From positions 1-9,463 of the forward strand of contig JAEZYO010000104.1 of the NCBI GenBank assembly GCA_023419055.1: 9,463 nt of DNA. The letters are read 5' to 3'. Below the pieces are notes generated by a model. The model saw only the letters and a program-made list of their open reading frames with translations. It searched no databases and had not been told where the DNA came from. The position numbers and the translations under genes are program-made. The DNA comes from Pseudomonadota bacterium. GTDB taxonomy: Bacteria > Myxococcota > Polyangia > Polyangiales > Polyangiaceae. Below, in pieces: positions 1 to 6,159 of this stretch (position 1 is the stretch's first letter; each line of letters starts with the position of its first letter).

Positions 1-128
1 ACCACAGCTGCTACTCGAGGACGCCGGACAAGTACTTCCAGGTGCAGCAGTTCTGGTACAACTCGCTGCTCTACGCGTCGGGGACGCGTGAGTGCTTCAC
101 GATCGACGATCCGGTCATCGTGAAGTAG
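1..128 (+). CDS. C-terminal end of an unrecognised protein (partial at window start)
   Basis: An open frame runs in from the left edge and stops at TAG 126-128, leaving 41 residues (first full codon at base 3). The fragment is rich in aromatic residues and has two cysteines, in HSCYSR near its start and in TRECFTI near its end. These could form a disulfide if the protein is exported. I do not recognise a family. The frame is supported mainly by its ending 14 bases before a strong terminator-like hairpin at 143-174 and by the lack of any better reading here. It converges with the minus-strand gene at 265-858. Confidence 0.55.
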   Translation, partial: HSCYSRTPDKYFQVQQFWYNSLLYASGTRECFTIDDPVIVK

Positions 129-142
129 CGGCTTCGAGGACG

Positions 143-174
143 GGGCTCGGGCTCGCTTCGGCGAGCTCGAGCTC
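143..174 (+). terminator. Terminator-like hairpin with UUCG loop
   Basis: Bases 143-156 pair with 161-174 over 14 positions, two of them G-T wobbles (144-173 and 150-167), around a TTCG tetraloop closed by C-G. This is an exceptionally stable RNA hairpin and it begins 14 bases after the stop codon at 128. No T-run follows on either strand, so it may act as a 3' end stabiliser or a U-tract-less terminator. The stem is symmetrical, so it would also fold in transcripts coming from the converging gene. Confidence 0.6.
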
Positions 175-190
175 GGCTCGCAGTGACGGC

Positions 191-209
191 CATCGGCGCG
201 GAGCCGATG
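191..209 (-). terminator. Small hairpin downstream of the AT-hook-like gene
   Basis: CATCGGC at 191-197 pairs perfectly with GCCGATG at 203-209 across a 5-base loop. It lies 56 bases beyond the minus-strand stop codon at 265-267. There is no adjacent T-run, so termination is only a possibility. A further 7-bp stem (247-253 with 267-273) spans that stop codon. Confidence 0.3.
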
Positions 210-264
210 AAATAGGGTCACTCGAGGATTCGACCGCTCTGCGGCCCCGAGCTCCCGCCCGAGC

Positions 265-858
265 TCAGCTCGGCGACTGCTGGGCCGCGGCTTCCGCTTG
301 CTGTGCGGCCGCAGCTTCCTCGGCGGCCTTGCGCTGCATGGCCTGGATGCTGCCGTCGCGAGTGCGCTTCACCACGAAGAGCGGAGGCGGCGCGGCCGGA
401 GCCGGTGCTCGCTGTGACTTCGCGCGCGGCGCCTCGCCTCCTTCGGCCGCCGCCTTCCGGCGACCGCGGGGCTTGGGCTCCACCGCTTCGGCGGGCGCTT
501 CACCCGGGGCAGGGCCCTCACCGGAGAACGGGAGCGCGAGCTGGCGCTCACGCTTCTTCGCCTCGGCGCGCTCCTGACGACGAGCCTGGGCCCGTTCGAG
601 CTTCTCGAGCGCGGAGAGCTTCTCTCGCTTCGGCTTCGGCTCCTTCGGGGGCTTCGGTTGCTTGGCGGCCTTCGGAGGCTTGGTCGCCTTGGGGGGCTTC
701 GCCACCTTTTCGCGCTTGCTCCGAGTGCGCGCGGGTGGTGTCTTGATGCGAGAGAGCGCGACAGCGACCTGTTCGCGGACTTGCTCTTCCGCAATCTCGA
801 TGAGGTCATCCGCGAATTGATCGATGCACCGTCGGATGGCCAGGTCCGTCGCTCGCAT
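265..858 (-). CDS. Basic Lys/Pro/Ala-rich protein with AT-hook-like motif, probable DNA-binding
   Basis: A 197-residue protein with three visible parts. Residues 1-40 look like a folded amphipathic helical segment with alternating acidic and hydrophobic residues (IDQFADDLIEIAEEQ). Residues 45-108 are highly basic, with KPPK-type repeats at 54-77 followed by a charged helix-prone stretch. Residues 129-134 read KPRGRR, close to the PRGRP core of an AT-hook. A short less-biased segment (LFVVKRTRDGSIQ, 160-172) precedes an Ala/Gln-rich tail. Myxobacterial proteins with a short helical head and basic AT-hook tail are generally taken as nucleoid or transcription-associated proteins, so DNA binding is inferred. 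The ATG at 856-858 is preceded by GAGAGAGG at a good ribosome-binding distance. The gene stands alone, convergent with the gene to its left and divergent from the kinase. Low complexity makes any homology call unreliable. Confidence 0.7.
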   Translation of the reverse strand: MRATDLAIRRCIDQFADDLIEIAEEQVREQVAVALSRIKTPPARTRSKREKVAKPPKATKPPKAAKQPKPPKEPKPKREKLSALEKLERAQARRQERAEAKKRERQLALPFSGEGPAPGEAPAEAVEPKPRGRRKAAAEGGEAPRAKSQRAPAPAAPPPLFVVKRTRDGSIQAMQRKAAEEAAAAQQAEAAAQQSPS

Positions 859-1058
859 GGCTCGCCTCTCTCATAGGAGTGATGGGCTCGTCAAGATCGG
901 AGTCCGAGATCCAATAAAGGACTCTTCATCATGACACGGGGTGATTCAGTCTACGGTCAGTTCGTACGCTTCTAAAGGCCTACCTGGGGGAAGGAGCCTT
1001 ATCGATCGCAAAATTTCCGCGGGCGGTGGGGAGGCGAGATCTCGACGGGAGATCGTGC

Positions 1059-1088
1059 AAACCTGCGCGATTTCGGGCGCGGGTTTTT
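1059..1088 (+). terminator. Intrinsic-terminator-like hairpin in the kinase leader region
   Basis: AAACCTGCGC (1059-1068) pairs with GCGCGGGTTT (1077-1086) with one T-G wobble and an 8-base loop. The 3' arm runs into a five-T stretch at 1084-1088. This has the form of a Rho-independent terminator on the plus strand, but no gene ends upstream of it. It could end a short untranslated RNA or attenuate a long kinase leader transcript. Confidence 0.4.
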
Positions 1089-1131
1089 CAGGTTTGAAAT
1101 CCGCCGGGGACCTTCCCGACAGGGTGGGGCG

Positions 1132-1157
1132 ACGCCCTTTTTCGGGCGTGCTATCTT
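1132..1157 (+). promoter_or_regulatory. Candidate kinase promoter with overlapping inverted repeat
   Basis: TATCTT at 1152-1157, preceded by TG at 1149-1150 (extended -10 arrangement), lies 9 bases before the GTG start at 1167. The inverted repeat ACGCCC (1132-1137) / GGGCGT (1144-1149), 6-base spacer, fills the space where the -35 element and spacer would be. That is a classical position for a regulator-binding site. No TTGACA-like -35 is visible at the expected distance, so an activator or an alternative sigma factor is possible. Confidence 0.45.
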
Positions 1158-1166
1158 CCGGGGCCC

Positions 1167-2561
1167 GTGTCCGTCCGATTCGACTCGGCTTCCAAGCGGG
1201 CCGCTGCCCGCGTCGGAAGGTCCATCAAGGACAAATGGACGCTCGACCGGCTGATCGGGGTGGGCGGGATGGCCGCGGTGTACGCGGCGACTCACCGCAA
1301 CAAGAAGCAAGCAGCGATCAAGATGCTGCATCCCGAGCTGAGCCTCGATCCGGTCGTGCGCGACCGCTTCCTCAGAGAGGGTTATGCCTCGAACTCGGTC
1401 GGGCACTCCGGCGCAGTGCGCGTCGACGACGACGACGTCGCGGAAGATGGCTGCGCCTACATCGTCATGGAGCTGCTCGACGGTGAGACCGTGGAGCAGC
1501 GCTGGCAGCGGAAGAATCACCGCCTCCCGCCCGAAGAGGTGCTTTCGCTCATGGACCAGCTGCTCGACACGCTGAACCATGCGCACGAAAAGGGCATCGT
1601 CCACCGGGACATCAAGCCGGAGAACTTGTTTCTGACGCGTGACGGCGCCGTAAAGGTCCTCGACTTCGGCATCGCGCGCCTGCACGAGCTCACCGGGCAA
1701 GTCACGAGCACCCAGACGGGTAATACGATGGGCACGCCCGCCTTCATGGCGCCCGAGCAGGCCCGCGCTCGCTGGGAGGACGTCGACGCTCGCACCGACC
1801 TCTGGGCTGTCGGAGCGACGATGTTTACCCTTCTAACCGGCCAGTTCGTGCACGAAGGCGAGACGGTCAACGAGACGCTCGCGATGGCGGTGACTCAGCC
1901 TGCGCGGTCGCTCGCGACGCTCCGCCCGGATCTCCACCCGGCGCTCGTCGCGCTCGTGGATCGAGCGCTCGCCTACGACAAGGCCGAGCGCTGGCCGGAC
2001 GCCGCGACGATGCAGGAGGCTCTCCGTCACGTGTACCTCGAGCTCCAGGGCGTGGACGTTTCCGTAGCGCCTCAGCTCGTCGTGCCGACCGAGAGCCAGG
2101 CTCTCCCGAACGTGAAGGTGAGCTCGGAGTTCGACGCGCGGAAGTTGCTCGGTACGTTCCCGCTCGAGCCGGACTCTCGCGCGGTGACCACGGCGCGAGG
2201 CGTGACGGCTTCGTCGCCGACCAAGCGCTTCGCTCCGGCGCTCCGCCGGCGCCTGCTGCTCGGCGTCGCGCTCATTGGGGTGCCCGTGTTGGGGGCCTTG
2301 ATCTGGGCTCTCGCGGGTGACGATCCCGAGAGTCCTGTCGCGGGGAGCGCCAGCCTCTCGAACGAGCCCGTGACCGCGCCGCCACCCGCCTCGGTGGTGA
2401 GCGTGAAGCAGGTGAGCGAACCTCTGCCACCTTCGGTAAAGCTCGAGGAGCTGCCGAAGGAGACGGTCAAGGGAGGCAAGGCGACAAAGCCTGCTTCTCG
2501 GCCCCCTGCGACGACGAGCTCCGGGAAAAAGAGCACGGATCCCTTCGCTCGGCGGCGCTGA
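1167..2561 (+). CDS. Membrane-anchored Hanks-type Ser/Thr protein kinase
   Basis: A 464-residue receptor-type Ser/Thr kinase that would transfer ATP phosphate to Ser/Thr of partner proteins. All core motifs are present: Gly-rich loop IGVGGMAAVY (30-39), ATP-anchoring K52 in AAIK, alpha-C Glu probably E71, catalytic HRDIKPEN (146-153, D148 as base), metal-binding DFG (167-169), activation-loop end GTPAFMAPE (189-197), and D211 in the F helix. It is therefore predicted to be active. The kinase domain spans about 24-290. A linker follows, then one hydrophobic segment (about 362-384) after an Arg-rich stop-transfer cluster, and a Pro/Ser/Thr/Lys-rich tail of about 80 residues outside the inner membrane. 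No PASTA, TPR or WD repeats are visible, so the tail may act as a simple tether or sensor. The GTG at 1167 is chosen because it fits the family N-terminus and lies just after the candidate -10 box. The gene appears to be a single-gene unit. The physiological substrate cannot be deduced. Confidence 0.93.
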   Translation: MSVRFDSASKRAAARVGRSIKDKWTLDRLIGVGGMAAVYAATHRNKKQAAIKMLHPELSLDPVVRDRFLREGYASNSVGHSGAVRVDDDDVAEDGCAYIVMELLDGETVEQRWQRKNHRLPPEEVLSLMDQLLDTLNHAHEKGIVHRDIKPENLFLTRDGAVKVLDFGIARLHELTGQVTSTQTGNTMGTPAFMAPEQARARWEDVDARTDLWAVGATMFTLLTGQFVHEGETVNETLAMAVTQPARSLATLRPDLHPALVALVDRALAYDKAERWPDAATMQEALRHVYLELQGVDVSVAPQLVVPTESQALPNVKVSSEFDARKLLGTFPLEPDSRAVTTARGVTASSPTKRFAPALRRRLLLGVALIGVPVLGALIWALAGDDPESPVAGSASLSNEPVTAPPPASVVSVKQVSEPLPPSVKLEELPKETVKGGKATKPASRPPATTSSGKKSTDPFARRR

Positions 2562-2574
2562 ACCCCCGCCGCCG
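2550..2574 (+). terminator. GC-rich hairpin straddling the kinase stop codon
   Basis: CGGCGGCG (2550-2557) pairs perfectly with CGCCGCCG (2567-2574) around a 9-base loop that contains the TGA stop codon (2559-2561). No T-run follows. It may be a weak terminator or 3' end stabiliser separating the kinase from the phosphatase gene. Confidence 0.4.
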
Positions 2575-2604
2575 CTTGGCTGGAGCGTCTGCGCAGAGTT
2601 GCGC

Positions 2605-2610
2605 TATAGC
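2605..2610 (+). promoter_or_regulatory. Candidate -10 box of the HAD phosphatase gene
   Basis: TATAGC lies 10 bases before the ATG at 2621. If used, transcription would begin within a few bases of the start codon. There is no obvious -35 hexamer at 16-18 bases upstream and no Shine-Dalgarno sequence. Confidence 0.4.
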
Positions 2611-2620
2611 GGACCCGAGT

Positions 2621-3223
2621 ATGGTCGAGCTTCCGGATCGAGACTATTCAGCCTTCATCTTCGACTGCGACGGGACCCTGGTGGACAGCATGCCGCTGCA
2701 CCAGGAGGCGTGGATCCTGGCGCTCGAGGCTCACGGCGCCGGCTTCGAGTTCACCTGGGAGCTCTTCATGCGCCGCGCCGGGATGACGCTCGAGCGCACG
2801 GTAGAGGAGCTCAACGTCGAGTTTGGACTCAACCTGGATCCGCTGCTCGTGGCGCGACACCAGCGCGCCGAGTACGAGCGGCTGATCGATCGCATTCGCC
2901 CCATCGACGAGGTGGTCGCGTTCGCGCGCTCGCGCGCCGGGGCTCCGATGGCGGTGGCTTCGGGCGGTGATCGCAAGACCATCGAGCGTCAACTCGCCGC
3001 GATCGGCGTGACGGAGCTCTTTCCGGTCGTGGTGGTGGCGGCGGACGTGGCGCGCGGAAAGCCCGAGCCCGACCTGTTCCTGCTCGCCGCTGAGCGGCTG
3101 CGAGTTCGTCCGGAGGACTGTCTCGTGTTCGAAGACAGCCCGAGCTGCGTCGAAGGGGCTCGTCGCGCGGGCATGGGCGCCGTGCTCGTGAGCTCGAAGC
3201 CACCCCAACGGCGCGCAGAGTAG
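2621..3223 (+). CDS. HAD-superfamily (subfamily IA) sugar-phosphate phosphatase/phosphomutase, YqaB-like
   Basis: A 200-residue cytoplasmic HAD enzyme with all four motifs. Motif I is DCDGTLVDS (D15 nucleophile, D17 acid/base), motif II Ser is S114 in AVASGG, motif III Lys is K147 in GKPEPD, and motif IV acids are E171 and D172 in FEDS. An alpha-helical cap about 60 residues long follows motif I, giving subfamily IA. The pattern (PLHQEAW after motif I, GKPEPDLFLLAAERL and FEDSPSCVEGARRAGM later) resembles E. coli YqaB and the beta-phosphoglucomutase group, so a small phosphorylated sugar is the likely substrate. Phosphatase and mutase activity cannot be separated by eye. A TTG 45 bases upstream (2576) is also in frame, but ATG 2621 is preferred because the product then begins just before the first beta strand, as in relatives. 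The gene converges on the GGT-like gene with a shared terminator. Confidence 0.9.
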   Translation: MVELPDRDYSAFIFDCDGTLVDSMPLHQEAWILALEAHGAGFEFTWELFMRRAGMTLERTVEELNVEFGLNLDPLLVARHQRAEYERLIDRIRPIDEVVAFARSRAGAPMAVASGGDRKTIERQLAAIGVTELFPVVVVAADVARGKPEPDLFLLAAERLRVRPEDCLVFEDSPSCVEGARRAGMGAVLVSSKPPQRRAE

Positions 3224-3243
3224 CGGGACAGAGCTACTCTGCG
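3214..3243. terminator. Bidirectional terminator hairpin shared by two converging genes
   Basis: CGCAGAGTAGC (3214-3224) and GCTACTCTGCG (3233-3243) are perfect reverse complements over 11 bp with an 8-base loop (3225-3232). The plus-strand TAG (3221-3223) lies in the left arm. The minus-strand stop (3234-3236) lies in the right arm as its exact mirror. No T-run follows on either strand, but the position and symmetry make a two-way terminator the best reading. Confidence 0.7.
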
Positions 3244-5054
3244 GCGAGCGCGAGGCCACCTTCGCGCAGATCGGCGACGCCGGACGCCTGGGTTTCGCCG
3301 ATCACGATGGAGTGGGCATCGCCGATGGCGCGCCCCTGAGGACGGACGCGATGCCCTAGCTTCTCGAGCGCGCGGATCAGCGCTTTGGGGGGCGGGTTCT
3401 GCGACTCGTAGCGCGCCTCGTCCGGCAGCAAGCCATGGTGCCAGCGTGGGGCGTCTATGGCTCGATCGAGCGGCCAGCCGTCGTCCACCAGGTGGCGCAC
3501 GAGCTGCACGATGGTGCTCGGGATGGTGTCGCCACCGGGCGTGCCGAGCACGGCGATGGGCCTGCCCTGGTCGAGCAACAAGGTCGGCGCCATCGAGCTC
3601 GTGGTGCGGCGGCCCGGAGCGGGTTGGTTTTCGCCCACGGCGCCGAAGGAAGCGACCGCGTTGTTCAGGAAGAACCCGCCGCCCGAGACGAACACCTTCG
3701 AGCCGAACGAAGCCGAGAGGGTCACCGTGCACGAGACCACGAAGCCGTCCGCGTCGACGACGGAGAGGTGCGTGGTGTTCTCCGATTCATTCAGCGGCGG
3801 GGCGGACAGGGGGTGAACTTTGGCTGACGCCGTCGCGTGCGCTTCGTTCACCGGCCAACCCGGCAAGCGTGTGGGCTCGAGCCACTCCGTCAGGCGCTCC
3901 GCGTAGAGGCTCGGCGGCATCCTGTCGGGGTCGACGACGGAGAAGCGGCGTACCGCCTGAGCGCGCCGCGAGATCTCGAGGAAGAGGTGCGCGGCTTCGA
4001 CCCCCTCCGTGGGCCGGCGAAAGGCCTCGACCTTCTGGAGCGCGGCGAGCGCGACGAGCAGCGTGACGCCCCCGGCCGAGGGCGGCGGCATGGTTTCGAC
4101 TTCCACGCCGCGGTAGTCGAGGCGGAGCGGCTCTCGGACGATGGCGCGATAAACGTCCAAGTCTTCCTGCCGAATCAGGCCGAGCTTGCCCATGGAGCGA
4201 ACGAGCGCGGCCGCCGTCTCGCCCGCGTAGAAGCCGGCTACTCCGTCTCGCGCGACGCGCTCGAGCGCCGCGGCGAGCTCGGGTTGGGTCACGAGCGAGC
4301 CGACCGGCTTCGAGCGCTTGCCCTCACCGAAGATGCGTCGAACCGCCGCGTCGCCCGCGAGCAGGGGGTACGAGAGCTCGAGCAGCCGGGCCTGACGCGC
4401 GCCGAGACGCGCTCCGTCTCGGGCGAGCGCGACGGCGGGAGCGAGCACTTGGGCTCGCGGTAAGCGCCCGAAGCGCTCGTGGGCGAGCAAGAGGCCCGCC
4501 ACGGTGCCGGGCACGCCGGCTGCGGCCGGCCCGCGCGCGTGCGCGGCGATCATGCGATCGAACGCGGGCCGCGTGAGGGCGCGGGGCGCCGCTTCGCGAA
4601 AGTCGATGGCCGTGGTGGCGCCGCCCGGCGGGCGCGCGAGCATGAAGCCGCCGCCGCCGAGGTTGCCCGCGCTCGGGTGGGTCACTGCGAGCGCGAACGC
4701 GACCGCGACCGCGGCGTCGACGGCGTTACCGCCAGCTTGGAGGATCTCGATACCGGCTCGCGTCGCCTGGGCCTCGACGCTGACCACCACGCCGCGCGAC
4801 CCTGAGACCGCTCGCGCGCCGCCCTCGAAGCGACGAGGGGGCCGCGGAGGCGGGTCCGCAGCGTTCCTGGCGGCGACCGAGCTGCTCGTCGGAGGCGACG
4901 CGGAGCCCGCGGCCGCGGGCGCCGGGGCTTTGGCGCTAGCGAGTGACGCCGCGGGCGGCGCCGTCGTCGATGCGGGCGCGCGCGCGCAGCCCGCCGCGAG
5001 GGCGAGGAGCAACGGCAAACCTTGGGCGCGGCGCGGTGCTCGCAGGCGGAGCAT
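3234..5054 (-). CDS. Gamma-glutamyltransferase-family (Ntn hydrolase) lipoprotein with altered substrate pocket
   Basis: A 606-residue GGT-fold protein, normally cut autocatalytically into two chains. A hydrophobic leader ends in LAAGC (C23), so it is probably a lipoprotein, followed by an Ala/Pro/Ser-rich linker to about 78. The large-chain start (GNAVDA, NLGGGGFML, IDFRE) is typical. R153 matches the Arg that binds the glutamyl carboxylate. The processing site and nucleophile are clear: T427 in ENTTHLSVVD. T445, the SSM serines 486-487 and the GTPGGD glycines 507-508 are also kept. Counting from the nucleophile against E. coli GgT as I recall it, N411, Q430 and D433 are replaced by S447, A466 and S469. 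The lid loop is about 12 residues shorter, as in lid-less Bacillus enzymes. It may therefore hydrolyse something other than glutathione. ATG 5054 is preferred over an in-frame TTG at 5102 because it gives a clean signal sequence; no strong Shine-Dalgarno is seen. Confidence 0.88.
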   Translation of the reverse strand: MLRLRAPRRAQGLPLLLALAAGCARAPASTTAPPAASLASAKAPAPAAAGSASPPTSSSVAARNAADPPPRPPRRFEGGARAVSGSRGVVVSVEAQATRAGIEILQAGGNAVDAAVAVAFALAVTHPSAGNLGGGGFMLARPPGGATTAIDFREAAPRALTRPAFDRMIAAHARGPAAAGVPGTVAGLLLAHERFGRLPRAQVLAPAVALARDGARLGARQARLLELSYPLLAGDAAVRRIFGEGKRSKPVGSLVTQPELAAALERVARDGVAGFYAGETAAALVRSMGKLGLIRQEDLDVYRAIVREPLRLDYRGVEVETMPPPSAGGVTLLVALAALQKVEAFRRPTEGVEAAHLFLEISRRAQAVRRFSVVDPDRMPPSLYAERLTEWLEPTRLPGWPVNEAHATASAKVHPLSAPPLNESENTTHLSVVDADGFVVSCTVTLSASFGSKVFVSGGGFFLNNAVASFGAVGENQPAPGRRTTSSMAPTLLLDQGRPIAVLGTPGGDTIPSTIVQLVRHLVDDGWPLDRAIDAPRWHHGLLPDEARYESQNPPPKALIRALEKLGHRVRPQGRAIGDAHSIVIGETQASGVADLREGGLALAAE

Positions 5055-5067
5055 CGAGGATGAGCGC

Positions 5068-5097
5068 AGTCTGCGATGGTTTCGCGCGAGCGACCAA
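5068..5097 (-). promoter_or_regulatory. Possible promoter of the GGT-like gene
   Basis: On the minus strand TTGGTC (5097-5092) and CAGACT (5073-5068) are separated by 18 bases, and 13 bases separate the latter from the ATG at 5054. Both hexamers match consensus only moderately. The gene could instead be read through from the barrel gene, although the T-run at 5101-5111 argues for separation. Confidence 0.3.
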
Positions 5098-5100
5098 CCC

Positions 5101-5111
5101 AAAAGAAAAAA
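5101..5111 (-). terminator. T-run after the barrel gene, possible terminator tract
   Basis: Read on the minus strand this is six T, one C and four T, 24 bases after the barrel gene stop at 5136-5138. It is conspicuous in such GC-rich DNA. I could not find a stable stem just upstream of it, so termination is only suggested. Confidence 0.3.
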
Positions 5112-5135
5112 GCTTCGATCTCGTCGTTCGGCGGG

Positions 5136-6122
5136 TCAAAACTTGAGATCCGCGCCGAGCGTCGCAAGGCCAAACGGCTGGCCCCAATCAGCCGTGTCGC
5201 GCCCGGCGAAGCGCACCGTCACGCGAGGGAAGGTGACGCCGAGCTCCGCGTCCGCGCGCAGGTGAAGCGGACCGAGCACGCGGTACGCGAGCATGGTGTG
5301 AGCGAGCGGACCCATGGTCCAAACCGGCGCGTGCACCCCGCGGTAATTGCCGCCCGCGGAGCCTTCCATGTCGACCAACGCGGCCGCGAAAGCAGGCCCG
5401 ACGCCGAACGACAGCGGCTCGTGGTCGAGCACGAGATCCGCGCCGAGCGTGAGGTACGCGATGCGCACCGAGGCCGACCCTTCGGGCTCGTGGAGATCGT
5501 GGCTGAGCGCCTGCCACGTCCCGGTGAGCGCGATGGAGAGGAGGCTCACCGGTTCGAAGTGCAGACCCACGCGCGCGAAGCCTGCTGGCTCGCTGACACC
5601 GACGCCCACTCCGCCGGCGAGGAGCGCGCCGAAGGTTACCTCCGACGGCGGCTCCTCCTCGACGACCGGTGGAGGCGGAGGCGGAGATTCCGGCGGCGGC
5701 GTGACCTCCGACGTCAGGGTCTCGGGCGTCACACCGAGCCTCAGCAACCTACCGCGCAGCGACTCGACCGCGCTGACGGCCGACACGTCCTTGCGAGACG
5801 CGTCGACGCGGATGACGTCGGAGAACGCCGTCGCGCCGGAGTCGGGGTGCTCACCCCAGAGGCTGATGCTCGCGTCGCCGTTTCGCACCATGACGACGGC
5901 GAGGGCGCCGCTCCGCGCGGCCACCTGCGCCAGCGACTCGCGAGTCCGCGCCTTCACGCGCTCGACGCGAAAGCCGACCGTCACGAGCTCCGCCTCGAGT
6001 CGAGCCACGAGCGCGCGGCTGCCGTGGTTGTCGACGAGCGCGATGAGCACGCGCTCGTCCGCTCGTGCTTCGGCGGCCATCCCGACGCAGAGGACGGTCG
6101 CGACGAGAGCGCCGCTCCTCAC
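5136..6122 (-). CDS. Exported two-domain protein: N-terminal alpha/beta domain, Pro-rich linker, predicted outer-membrane barrel
   Basis: A 328-residue protein with a signal peptide probably cleaved after AEARA (residue 21). Residues 22-132 form an alternating strand/helix domain (VLIALVD, then a helix LVARLEAEL, then FRVERV, and later ALAVVMV). This is reminiscent of TolB-N/CsgG-like periplasmic domains, but I cannot assign a family. Residues 138-160 are a Pro/Glu linker. Residues 161-328 alternate short hydrophobic strands and Gly/aromatic turns and end in a C-terminal Phe, the usual outer-membrane barrel signature. The length fits a barrel of about eight strands. The GTG start at 6122 has GGAG nine bases upstream. 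The gene lies 37 bases after the FecR-TPR gene on the same strand and is probably co-transcribed with it and the sigma factor. A role as envelope sensor or output of that system is inferred. No TonB box or plug domain is visible. Confidence 0.82.
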   Translation of the reverse strand: MRSGALVATVLCVGMAAEARADERVLIALVDNHGSRALVARLEAELVTVGFRVERVKARTRESLAQVAARSGALAVVMVRNGDASISLWGEHPDSGATAFSDVIRVDASRKDVSAVSAVESLRGRLLRLGVTPETLTSEVTPPPESPPPPPPVVEEEPPSEVTFGALLAGGVGVGVSEPAGFARVGLHFEPVSLLSIALTGTWQALSHDLHEPEGSASVRIAYLTLGADLVLDHEPLSFGVGPAFAAALVDMEGSAGGNYRGVHAPVWTMGPLAHTMLAYRVLGPLHLRADAELGVTFPRVTVRFAGRDTADWGQPFGLATLGADLKF

Positions 6123-6159
6123 GCCTTGCTGCTCCGTCGGGATCTGCTGCGCGCTCGCG

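Larger units (their letters stand above)
859..1166. promoter_or_regulatory. Divergent intergenic region between AT-hook-like gene and Ser/Thr kinase
   Basis: This 308-base spacer has no credible gene. It separates two genes transcribed away from each other, so both promoters should lie here. It contains a hairpin (975-979 with 996-1000, plus inner CCT/AGG pairs), the palindrome CGAGATCTCG at 1035-1044, a terminator-like hairpin with T-run at 1059-1088, an alternative 8-base inverted repeat at 1058-1065/1089-1096, and an inverted repeat at 1132-1149 next to the kinase -10 box. TTTCGGGCGyG occurs twice in direct orientation (1071-1081 and 1140-1150). No convincing promoter was found for the minus-strand gene. 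Confidence 0.6.

Noticed and set aside
619..708. Possible tandem DNA repeat or CRISPR-like array.
   Set aside because: The repetition comes from KPPK-type codons. Units are irregular, there are no spacers of constant length and no palindromic repeat.
303..809. Several open frames overlapping the AT-hook-like gene on both strands.
   Set aside because: They are Arg/Ser/Pro-rich shadows of a biased sequence. Only the minus-strand frame ending at 265 has a good ribosome-binding site and a folded-looking N-terminus.
2576..2620. TTG 2576 as start of the HAD gene.
   Set aside because: The extra 15 residues have no place in the HAD fold, and a -10-like box lies inside this stretch.
3234..5102. Longer form of the GGT-like protein starting at TTG 5102.
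   Set aside because: It would put 16 polar and basic residues before the signal peptide, and it begins right beside the T-run. ATG 5054 gives a normal lipoprotein leader.
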